From the NCBI GenBank assembly GCA_905370345.1, contig CAJPKE010000001.1:1-62196 (forward strand): DNA of 62,196 nucleotides. The letters run 5' to 3'. The position numbers were made by a program, and so were the translations under genes. Numbering within the stretch: position 1 is the stretch's first letter; every line of letters starts with the position of its first letter. Positions 18,119-25,472 of the stretch are shown here, in pieces. Source of the stretch: Candidatus Saccharibacteria bacterium UBA6209. Lineage in GTDB: Bacteria > Patescibacteriota > Saccharimonadia > Saccharimonadales > Saccharimonadaceae. The notes beneath the pieces are model-generated. The model had not been told where the DNA came from and did no database searches. It saw only the letters and a list, made by a program, of their open reading frames with translations.

Positions 18119-18808
18119 TTATACTTCCACGCATTTTTCCAGGATTCCCGACATCGCGCTTTTTTCAGCTTCCGTTACCCACAAGCGATATCGTCGCTTT
18201 ATTGCTATCTGGCGCGCCACATACTGACAACGAAACGGCTTATTACTCGGCAGCCAAGTCGCCGCATCGCCATCACCTTTGGCTTGATTTGCTGGGCCGT
18301 CAACCGCCAACAGATTCAATGGATCGTTCGCCAATTTCTCTCGCTCTTCTGGAGAAATTTGCTGCGCACCCTTTTGCCAAGCATCACTCAAAGCCACGAC
18401 GTGATCAATCTGAACCTTAGAACTGGTTTTTTCACCACGCTGAAATTGAATTGTTTGACCAGTGTACGGATCGTTCAATACACCCGACAAAACTCGACAT
18501 TTTTCATCAATTTTCTCATCCGTCAAATCTCGAGCCAGAATTACTTCCCGTACAGAACAGCCGTTAATTTTGCCCCAGCCGTTGCCGAATTGCTTTCTGG
18601 AATAGCCAGTCTTTGGCGCGCGTCCTTTAACTTCTATCTTTTCCAATTCCGATTTAGCGTTCGAAGCACCAAATAATTCTCGTTGTGTTGAAGTTTGAAT
18701 TGTCTGAGGTTCGGGTTGCGAAATTCGCGAAGCCCAAACCGCCACGCCGACTATCAAAATTACCAGCGCAATCACCACTTGCCGACGTCGTATTTTATTC
18801 ACCCTCAT
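18119..18808 (-). CDS. Membrane-anchored HNH family endonuclease
   Basis: 229 residues. A signal-anchor helix (about 9-27) precedes an extracytoplasmic domain with KVQIDHVVALSDAW (IDH at 134-136), NDPLNLLAVDGPANQAKGD and a final PSNKPFRCQYV segment, the pattern of DUF1524/GmrSD-like HNH nucleases. The four cysteines (C84, C104, C193, C227 region) could form disulfides, fitting an outside location. Saccharibacteria take up nucleotides and DNA from hosts, so a surface nuclease for scavenging or competence is plausible, but this is inference. The mRNA is probably leaderless (TATAAT 18820-18815, six bases from ATG). Confidence 0.85.
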   Translation of the reverse strand: MRVNKIRRRQVVIALVILIVGVAVWASRISQPEPQTIQTSTQRELFGASNAKSELEKIEVKGRAPKTGYSRKQFGNGWGKINGCSVREVILARDLTDEKIDEKCRVLSGVLNDPYTGQTIQFQRGEKTSSKVQIDHVVALSDAWQKGAQQISPEEREKLANDPLNLLAVDGPANQAKGDGDAATWLPSNKPFRCQYVARQIAIKRRYRLWVTEAEKSAMSGILEKCVEV

Positions 18809-18828
18809 GGCTGTATTATAATTAAATT
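18809..18828. promoter_or_regulatory. 20-bp divergent promoter with overlapping -10 boxes
   Basis: The two start codons (18808 minus, 18829 plus) are separated by 20 bp. ATTATAAT contains TATAAT on each strand: minus-strand -10 at 18820-18815 and plus-strand -10 at 18817-18822. Each ends six bases before its own start codon. RNA polymerase cannot occupy both at once. Confidence 0.7.
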
Positions 18829-21342
18829 ATGACTAAAGTTCCACGCTTACTTGACACATTCACACCAAATCATTACAACCTAACTCTCGATTTAACACGC
18901 GCCGAGGAAAAAGAATTTTCTGGTACAGTTATCATTTCTGGCGATTCCATCAGCGAATCAATTTCGCTACATTCCAAAGGCTTAACAATTCAATCAGCCA
19001 CAATCGACAATCAGCCCGCCGACGTTTCATTTGGTGAGTTTGACGAATTGAGATTATCCCAGCCGAACCTTGAAAACGGAAATCACACAATTCACATCAA
19101 TTTTTCTGGAAATATTACCGACGCAATGCACGGCTTGTATCCTTGTTATTTCACTCACGACGGCGTTAAAAAACAACTTTTTGCGACTCAATTTGAATCG
19201 CATCACGCCCGCGAAGTTTTCCCTTGCGTTGACGAACCAGCCGCCAAAGCCGAATACGATTTGACGCTAATAACTCGCCCAGGGATAACAGTTTTGGGAA
19301 ATATGCCCGTAAAATTCCAGAAAGAAAACGGCGATTCTCTCACTACAACATTTGAGAAAACACCACGAATGAGCAGCTATCTTCTGGCTTTTGTCATCGG
19401 TGAATTGCACAAAAAAACCGCCCGCACCAAATCTGGCGTCGAGGTTAACGTCTGGGCAACGCCAGCTCAGAATGAAAATACATTAGATTTTGCGTTAGAT
19501 ATAGCCACTCGTTCAATTGATTTTTATGACGAATATTTCGGCGTCAAATATCCATTGCCAAAATCCGATCACGTAGCGCTTCCCGACTTTTCGTCTGGCG
19601 CAATGGAAAACTGGGGTTTAATCACTTACCGAGAAAGTTGTTTACTAGCAGACCCAGAATTAACCCCAGAATCATCCAGGCGCTTCATCGCGACTGTGAT
19701 TGCGCACGAACTTAGCCATCAATGGTTCGGCAATTTGGTTACCATGCAGTGGTGGAATGATTTATGGCTCAACGAAAGCTTTGCCAATATGATGGAATAT
19801 GTAGCAATTGACGCACTCCAGCCAGATTGGCGCATGTGGGAAGATTTTGCCACGAATGAAGTAACGGCCGCACTCAGACGCGACAGTTTGGACGGCGTTC
19901 AATCCGTTCAAGCCGACGTCAATCATCCAGACGAAATCAGCACTTTGTTCGACCCGGCAATTGTTTACGCCAAGGGTGGACGACTGCTAGTTATGATCAG
20001 GAAGCTTATTGGCGAAGAGGCATTTCGCGCTGGACTTAAATCATATTTTGAAAAATTCGCGTATAAAAACACTGTCGGAAATGATTTATGGCAAGAATTG
20101 GAATCAGCGAGCGGTCAGCCAATTGTCAATCTAATGAACGCTTGGATTTCCCGACCTGGCCTTCCTGTCGTATCAGTTTCAAACAGTCACGACGCGGCGA
20201 TTTTAAGTCAGGAACGCTTCTTCATCGGCGAACACCGACCATCTGACGCATTATGGCCGATTCCATTATTCGCAAACCAGCTGCTTGACATAAAAATCTT
20301 GAATCAAAAAGAAACCACCGTTTCTATTGAAAAGCCATTACAATTAAACTGCGGATTAAGCGCCCACTTCGTCACCAAATATGACGAATCCACTCGCGAA
20401 TATTTATTGAAAAACATTACAGAATTGCCGACTTTGGACAAGATTTGCATTTTACAAGACGCGACGATACTCGCCCGCGCTGGATTTGAAAACTCGGCGT
20501 CACTACTTCCATTGGCATTGTCGCTAAAAACCGAAACCAACGAAAAAGTCTTCGGGATGGCGGCTGGTGCTTTGACGGAGCTACGAAAATTCGTCGATGA
20601 TAATGACGCCGCCAGAGATTCATTAAAGAAAATTTCTGGAGAATTTGCGCGCGCCACATTTGAAGATCTTGGCTGGGATGAAAAAGATGGAGAATCGGAC
20701 GACAACCGCGAGCGACGCACCACGGCTTTGAGCTTGATGATGTATAGCGAAGATGAAGAAGTTTTGGACGAGGCAAAAACGCGTTTTGATAGTAATAAAT
20801 TAGAAGACTTACCGACAGAAATTCGAGCTTTAATTATCAGCGCAAACGTAAGACATTTCGAGACGTCAGAGATGATTGAAAATCTCTTTGCCGCATATAA
20901 AAACACGCCGTCGAATGACATGCAGAATGATATTGCAATTGGACTAACTTCTACCAAAAACCCTGAAACCGCAGAAAAAATTCTTGCCAACATTAAAGAT
21001 TCCAATGTTATCCGACCGCAAGACGCCAGCCGTTGGTTTGTATATTTAATTCGCACCAGAGAAAGTCGCCAGATTGCTTGGAATTGGCTGAAAGAAAACT
21101 GGGCATGGGTCGAAGATACATTTGGAGAAGATAAAAGTTACGACGATTTCATTCGCTATGCAGCTACGGCGCTACTAACTCCTAATGAACTTAACGACTT
21201 TCGACAATTCTTTGAACCGATGGAAAATATTCCAGCCCTCGCCAGAACGATTAAGCTGGGAATTACCGAAATATCAGCACGCGTCGAGTTGATTGAGCGA
21301 GATAAGGCAAACGTGCTCTCTGCTTTGCAAACAACACTGTGA
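18829..21342 (+). CDS. pepN: M1 family aminopeptidase (PepN-like)
   Basis: 837 residues. GAMEN exopeptidase motif at 257-261 and zinc site HELSH (293-297) with third ligand E316 in NESFA, so the catalytic core is intact. The N-terminal beta saddle and C-terminal helical ERAP1-like domain are present; no signal peptide, so cytosolic. It removes N-terminal amino acids from peptides, useful to a cell that cannot make amino acids. ATG 18829 lies six bases after TATAAT. Confidence 0.95.
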   Translation: MTKVPRLLDTFTPNHYNLTLDLTRAEEKEFSGTVIISGDSISESISLHSKGLTIQSATIDNQPADVSFGEFDELRLSQPNLENGNHTIHINFSGNITDAMHGLYPCYFTHDGVKKQLFATQFESHHAREVFPCVDEPAAKAEYDLTLITRPGITVLGNMPVKFQKENGDSLTTTFEKTPRMSSYLLAFVIGELHKKTARTKSGVEVNVWATPAQNENTLDFALDIATRSIDFYDEYFGVKYPLPKSDHVALPDFSSGAMENWGLITYRESCLLADPELTPESSRRFIATVIAHELSHQWFGNLVTMQWWNDLWLNESFANMMEYVAIDALQPDWRMWEDFATNEVTAALRRDSLDGVQSVQADVNHPDEISTLFDPAIVYAKGGRLLVMIRKLIGEEAFRAGLKSYFEKFAYKNTVGNDLWQELESASGQPIVNLMNAWISRPGLPVVSVSNSHDAAILSQERFFIGEHRPSDALWPIPLFANQLLDIKILNQKETTVSIEKPLQLNCGLSAHFVTKYDESTREYLLKNITELPTLDKICILQDATILARAGFENSASLLPLALSLKTETNEKVFGMAAGALTELRKFVDDNDAARDSLKKISGEFARATFEDLGWDEKDGESDDNRERRTTALSLMMYSEDEEVLDEAKTRFDSNKLEDLPTEIRALIISANVRHFETSEMIENLFAAYKNTPSNDMQNDIAIGLTSTKNPETAEKILANIKDSNVIRPQDASRWFVYLIRTRESRQIAWNWLKENWAWVEDTFGEDKSYDDFIRYAATALLTPNELNDFRQFFEPMENIPALARTIKLGITEISARVELIERDKANVLSALQTTL

Positions 21343-21372
21343 TATATTATGCCACATTTTTGACAAAATCTA

Positions 21373-21401
21373 TTGACATTTTATACTATTAGTGGTATAA
21401 A
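21373..21401 (+). promoter_or_regulatory. Islet A promoter
   Basis: TTGACA (21373-21378), 17-bp spacer, TATAAA (21396-21401). A second TTGACA lies 13 bp upstream (21360-21365), the same spacing as in islet D. Confidence 0.78.
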
Positions 21402-21408
21402 TAGACAC

Positions 21409-21602
21409 AGCTTTTGTTGACAAGTTGAGTAAATCCTTGTCCGGAAGCGCACTTTGACAAGTGAAGAGAATCTATAAGACGAAGGTGAGATTTTGCGGTA
21501 TTCTAATAAGTACCTCGAAACCTCATCTTCGATCTATGCCATCCGGGCGTTGATCAGTGTTTCCAGCACGGGCGTTCGCCCAGATGAGGAGAGAGTACTA
21601 CA
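21409..21602 (+). promoter_or_regulatory. Islet A structured 5' leader
   Basis: About 194 nt beginning AGCTTTT. Four successive stems are visible: GACAAG/CTTGTC (21419-21441), CACTT/AAGTG (21450-21463), CGAAGGTGAG/CTCATCTTCG with one G-U pair (21480-21489 with 21522-21531) enclosing GGTA/TACC, and GGGC/GCCC (21570-21581). The Shine-Dalgarno GAGGAG (21586-21591) follows directly. Confidence 0.6.
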
Positions 21603-21989
21603 ATGTCGTTTATTACCGATGAAGTCAAGGCAAAGAGGGCTGCCGACATCAATGATAGGAGGAAAATACTGGAGACACTCAGGAGAAATGAAGTCTCCCG
21701 TTTCCTCGAAGAGGGAATCCCCACACTGTGCGAGGAAGCCAGGAAAGCTGCAATCAATGAATACCTTATGAAAGGCAAGCTTCCAGACGAGATCCGTATC
21801 TATGATCATGACCGTCGAATCACCTCAGCAGTCGCAAACAACCCCGAGTGTCGTAAGGCACTCCTTAAGAAGCTCCAGAGCCTCGAAGAGAAGGTTCGTG
21901 ACGTTGAATTCAGATACACAGAATCCAACCCGTGGGTAATTACTCCCGATCCTTGCGTTGTCGTCTACTTCTCCAACAACCAGGAGTAG
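21603..21989 (+). CDS. Islet A small soluble charged protein
   Basis: 128 residues, unrecognised. The N-terminal 60 residues are a highly charged helix (EVKAKRAADINDRRKILETLRRN), the middle has a second charged helix (ECRKALLKKLQSLEEKVRD), and the C-terminus is beta-like with YFSNNQE. No membrane segment or signal peptide. Codon choice differs from neighbours: AAC, TAC and TTC dominate over the T-ending forms, and AGG arginine codons occur five times including a tandem pair. A GAGGAGAGAG ribosome-binding site supports ATG 21603. It sits between the 3' ends of pepN and rnhB. Confidence 0.72.
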   Translation: MSFITDEVKAKRAADINDRRKILETLRRNEVSRFLEEGIPTLCEEARKAAINEYLMKGKLPDEIRIYDHDRRITSAVANNPECRKALLKKLQSLEEKVRDVEFRYTESNPWVITPDPCVVVYFSNNQE

Positions 21990-21997
21990 CAGGCAAT

Positions 21998-22032
21998 AAC
22001 CTCGCAAACATGGCGAGTCTGTAGACTCTCCG
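21998..22032 (+). terminator. Hairpins after islet A
   Basis: CTCGC/GCGAG and the palindrome GAGTCTGTAGACTC form adjacent hairpins right after the islet A stop codon and before the convergent 3' end of rnhB. There is no clear T-tract, so the terminator role is tentative. Confidence 0.4.
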
Positions 22033-22111
22033 TCAGATTCTCTCACTTGTCGTGTTTGCTCCATAGATGTGTATCTATGCCGATGAGTCGAAAACGACGA
22101 AAGCGAACAAT

Positions 22112-23101
22112 TTATTCCAACACCACACATTCCTCGACTACAGGCGGATTTCCATCAACAGAAATTGCCAGCATTTGCATATCACAGCTTTCATACTGCG
22201 CATTTTTGGCAATGAACATCTCTACAGAAAAACGCATTTGCTGCTGTTTTTTATTTGTAATTGCCGCCAAGCCATCGCCGAAATTGTCATTTTTACGATA
22301 TTTGACCTCTGTAAAATATAGAACATTATCTTTTTTACTAACAATATCAATTTCGCAATACCGTGTTCGCCAATTCCGTTCTATAATCTCATGACCATCA
22401 GCGACCAACCAATCCGCCGCCGCTTGCTCACCCTTATCGCCAATTTGACGCATCGTGTCTTTTTGCTGGTTTTTAGACCTTCCATCATCAAGCGCATTCT
22501 GCGAGTTCACCTCAACATTAGCATATTTAGTCAACGGCGCAAAACTCAGCCGATGTAGCGGAGTTACACCCAGATTATCAATAGCCGCTCGGTGCTTCGC
22601 CACACCATAACCAACGTGCGAAGAAAAATCATATCCCGGATAAATATTATCCTGCTTCGCCATAAATTTATCACGAGCCACCTTAGCAATAATCGACGCC
22701 GCCGAAACGCTCGGAATCAGACCGTCGGCTTTCGCTATAATTGTTACATACTTTTCTAGCGGTGTACCCGCCAAAAAATTGACCGTCCCATCGATAATAA
22801 TCTCATCAAACGTCAAGCCGCTTTTCTGGCATTTCGCTTGAATTTCTTTGACTGCGCGCCGCGTTGCCAGCTTAAGTGCCTCGCTCATCCCTATTTCATC
22901 CAGCTCCTCAGCAGGAACCCAGCCCAACGCCCAAGCCGACGCTTGCTCGCGAATCTTCTCATTGAGCAATTCACGGCGTTTTTTAGTCAATTTTTTACTA
23001 TCATCAAGCCCTTCAATTTCAGCGCCGCCCAAAACCACCGCGCCAATCACCAACGGCCCCGCCCACGCGCCGCGCCCAACTTCATCAATCCCCAGAATCA
23101 C
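22112..23101 (-). CDS. rnhB: RNase HII fused to a YraN/UPF0102 nuclease-like domain
   Basis: 329 residues. Residues 1-195 are RNase HII, which cuts RNA-DNA hybrids and single ribonucleotides: catalytic D6 and E7 in GIDEVGRG, D104 in IIDG and D126 in KADG are all present. After a Lys/Gln-rich linker, residues 217-329 match the YraN/UPF0102 family (Holliday-junction-resolvase-like fold), with GDKGEQAAADWL and CEIDIVSKKD...TEVKYRK giving the D252, E265, K267 pattern. rnhB and yraN are separate neighbours in many bacteria; here they are one frame. M217 could serve as an internal start. Overlaps the upstream gene by 17 nt. Confidence 0.9.
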   Translation of the reverse strand: MILGIDEVGRGAWAGPLVIGAVVLGGAEIEGLDDSKKLTKKRRELLNEKIREQASAWALGWVPAEELDEIGMSEALKLATRRAVKEIQAKCQKSGLTFDEIIIDGTVNFLAGTPLEKYVTIIAKADGLIPSVSAASIIAKVARDKFMAKQDNIYPGYDFSSHVGYGVAKHRAAIDNLGVTPLHRLSFAPLTKYANVEVNSQNALDDGRSKNQQKDTMRQIGDKGEQAAADWLVADGHEIIERNWRTRYCEIDIVSKKDNVLYFTEVKYRKNDNFGDGLAAITNKKQQQMRFSVEMFIAKNAQYESCDMQMLAISVDGNPPVVEECVVLE

Positions 23102-23582
23102 CCGACAATCTTCCCTTTTTCGTCATAAAATTCGCAATAATCCAGCCAATCCAAACTGTTGCCGCGCCTAATGTATTCGCCAAAATATCCCAATTCGTGT
23201 CGTCCAATTTTATGCTCGCCAAGCCTACCTTGACCATAAATAATTCCGCCAATTCATTAATGCAGCCCAGCGCCGAAACTAAAGCGAAAATCGAAAATGC
23301 CATAATCAGCCAATACGCCCGCCATTTCATCGACGAAACCAAATACACCCAGAACAGCCCCGTGAATAGCCCACCGCCCACAAAGTGCGTCGTAAAACTA
23401 GTGTCCTGTCCGTCAATTAACGGCGATGGCAAATACCAAGATATGAAAAACAACAAACATGCTACGTAAAGTAGCCAGCGATATTTTTGCTCCCTATCAA
23501 AGCCGTTTTTCTTCAAAACATAAGGAGCCGTCACAGCCAAAGTCGTCGGAACAAGGACGGATATATAATGAAATATTGCCAT
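23085..23582 (-). CDS. VanZ/DUF2238-like membrane protein
   Basis: 165 residues with five predicted membrane helices (about 5-20, 36-52, 66-82, 88-104, 133-152). The NELAELFM and DTNWDILANTLGAA segments match the conserved polar patches of VanZ-like/DUF2238 proteins, whose biochemical role is unclear. TATAAT (23594-23589) lies six bases before the ATG, so the mRNA is probably leaderless; it is co-transcribed with rnhB-yraN. Confidence 0.78.
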   Translation of the reverse strand: MAIFHYISVLVPTTLAVTAPYVLKKNGFDREQKYRWLLYVACLLFFISWYLPSPLIDGQDTSFTTHFVGGGLFTGLFWVYLVSSMKWRAYWLIMAFSIFALVSALGCINELAELFMVKVGLASIKLDDTNWDILANTLGAATVWIGWIIANFMTKKGRLSGDSGD

Positions 23583-23601
23583 ATTGAGATTATAACATGA
23601 G

Positions 23602-23631
23602 AAAACCGCCTCAGATTAAGAGACGGTTTTT
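23602..23631 (-). terminator. rplS terminator
   Basis: On the minus strand AAAACCGTCTC / GAGGCGGTTTT with a short loop and T run, 20 bases after the rplS stop. Confidence 0.75.
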
Positions 23632-23651
23632 AATGATTAACCAATTGACAA

Positions 23652-24173
23652 TTACGCGTCTTTGTGGCGAGCTGCAACTTCAGCAGCCTTAGCGTCAAGT
23701 TCAGCCTGAGCAGCATCTTTTTCAGCTTGTTTTGCAGCAGCAGCCTGAGCAGCTTCTTCCTTCAAGCGTTCAGCTTCCGCCTCTGCCTTAACATCATGAA
23801 TGTCATTAACAGCAGCGCGATCGAAATTCTTAGCCGTCAAGCGAGCTGACTTACCGCTACGCTGACGAAGGAAGCTTAAGAACTTGCGGCGAACCTTAGC
23901 ACGACGAACAATCTCGATCTTCTCAATCAATGGACTGTGCATCAAAAATGACTTTTCAACGCCAACACCTGAAGCAATCTTTCGAACCGTAATACGTGAT
24001 GTGTGCGACTTTTTATTATCGGTGCGGATAACAACGCCCTCGAACATCTGAATACGCTCTTTGTTGCCTTCCTTAATTTTCTGGTAAACGCGAACTGTGT
24101 CACCACTGCGAGCATCGACAACTGCTTGCTTTTTTTGTGCTTGGTTGATTTTGTTGATTAACTCAAAACTCAT
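23652..24173 (-). CDS. rplS: 50S ribosomal protein L19 with C-terminal extension
   Basis: 173 residues against a usual 110-120. Residues 1-115 are L19 (GDTVRVYQKIKEGNKERIQMFEG, RKIASGVGVEKSF, KVRRKFLSFLRQRSGKSARL), which sits at the 30S-50S interface. The last 50 residues are an Ala/Glu/Lys-rich helix, an add-on of unknown role. Upstream, the minus strand has a leader of about 100 nt containing a GCCGCAG...CTGCGTGGC hairpin, a possible autoregulatory site. Confidence 0.94.
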   Translation of the reverse strand: MSFELINKINQAQKKQAVVDARSGDTVRVYQKIKEGNKERIQMFEGVVIRTDNKKSHTSRITVRKIASGVGVEKSFLMHSPLIEKIEIVRRAKVRRKFLSFLRQRSGKSARLTAKNFDRAAVNDIHDVKAEAEAERLKEEAAQAAAAKQAEKDAAQAELDAKAAEVAARHKDA

Positions 24174-24324
24174 AATTTTTCCTATCTTCCGAACTCGCTT
24201 CGACTGGCCACGCAGTTGTACCTCTGCGGCTCCACATCAAACAAAGCTCGAATATTTAACTCTCGTACAATTACATAAGATAATAACACAAATCTGAAGA
24301 AATATCAATTAAATAAAATTGGAG

Positions 24325-24330
24325 TATAAT
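24325..24330 (+). promoter_or_regulatory. -10 box of the malic enzyme gene
   Basis: TATAAT ends six bases before ATG 24337. This sets the start at 24337; the in-frame ATG at 24319 lies upstream of the -10 box and would not be transcribed. No strong -35 is seen. Confidence 0.65.
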
Positions 24331-24336
24331 ATAGTT

Positions 24337-25470
24337 ATGGATTACAATAAATTAGCACTCGAACTACACGAAAAATACAAAGGTAAAATTACGACTAGCC
24401 TTAGAGATAAAGAGGAGCTTAATCGCGACAAACTTAGCGCTTATTACAGCCCTGGCGTCGGCGCAGTTAGCCAAGCAATTGCCGAAAATCCAGCTGATTT
24501 GCCAAAATACACTTGGACAAACAATCTAGTTGCTGTAATCTCAGACGGCTCAGCAATTTTGGGCTTAGGTAATTTGGGACCAAAAGCCGCCATGCCAGTC
24601 ATGGAGGGAAAAGCTTTGCTATTTAAGCATTTTGCCGATGTCGACGCCGTGCCAATTGTGTTAGACGTTCACGAGCCAGAAGAAATTATTGCCACCGTTA
24701 AAGCCATCGCGCCAAGTTTCGGAGCCATCAACCTCGAAGACATTGCCGCACCAAAATGCTTTGAAATTGAAGAGCGATTGAAGGCAGAATTAGATATTCC
24801 AGTCTTCCACGACGACCAACACGGCACGGCTGTCGTTGTATTAGCAGGCTTAATTAACGCCGCTAAATTGACAGGACGAAACCTGGCAGATTGCAAATTC
24901 GTGGTCATCGGCGCAGGCGCAGCTGGCACGGCAATCATCAAATTGTTAAATCTTTACGGAGCAAAAAACATCGTAGCGGTGGATAGTCGAGGAATTGTCG
25001 GAAAATCACGCACAGATTTGAACGCTGAAAAAACCGCACTATTGGAATACGTCGATGCATCGCAATCTGGCTCAATTGAAGACGCCATCACCGACGCAGA
25101 CGTATTCATCGGCGTATCGCGCGCAGGACTTCTCACTCCAGAATTAGTCCAAAAAATGGCGAAAGATCCAATCGTATTCGCACTAGCAAATCCTGTTCCA
25201 GAAATTATGCCAGATATCGCCAAACAATCCGGCGTCGCAATCATCGGTACAGGTCGTAGCGACTTTCCAAACCAAGTCAACAACTCTCTGGCCTTCCCTG
25301 GAATTTTCCGCGGCGCATTAGATCACGGAGTTAAGAAAATTACCGATCAGCACAAATTGGCGGCTGCTGAAGCACTAGCCAACCTGGTCGAAAATCCAAC
25401 CGTTGATAAAGTCGTCCCAACTGCATTTGATAAGGGTGTGGTTGAAGCTATTGCGAATGTCATTAGATAA
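24337..25470 (+). CDS. NAD(P)-dependent malic enzyme
   Basis: 377 residues, the short bacterial malic enzyme form. It decarboxylates malate to pyruvate with NAD(P)+ reduction. YYSPGVGAVSQ and SDGSAILGLGNLGPKAAMPVMEGKA are family signatures; DIAAPKCFEIE and FHDDQHGTA bear metal ligands; GAGAAGTAI is the Rossmann dinucleotide loop. No phosphotransacetylase domain. A malic enzyme without a TCA cycle is a recurring feature of Saccharibacteria. Confidence 0.94.
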   Translation: MDYNKLALELHEKYKGKITTSLRDKEELNRDKLSAYYSPGVGAVSQAIAENPADLPKYTWTNNLVAVISDGSAILGLGNLGPKAAMPVMEGKALLFKHFADVDAVPIVLDVHEPEEIIATVKAIAPSFGAINLEDIAAPKCFEIEERLKAELDIPVFHDDQHGTAVVVLAGLINAAKLTGRNLADCKFVVIGAGAAGTAIIKLLNLYGAKNIVAVDSRGIVGKSRTDLNAEKTALLEYVDASQSGSIEDAITDADVFIGVSRAGLLTPELVQKMAKDPIVFALANPVPEIMPDIAKQSGVAIIGTGRSDFPNQVNNSLAFPGIFRGALDHGVKKITDQHKLAAAEALANLVENPTVDKVVPTAFDKGVVEAIANVIR

Positions 25471-25472
25471 GC

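Noticed and set aside
20304..21056. 250-codon open frame opposite pepN
   Set aside because: Antisense shadow of a conserved M1 peptidase; no family features and no start signals.
21534..21809. Minus-strand open frames across islet A
   Set aside because: They lack a ribosome site and promoter; the plus-strand ORF has both.
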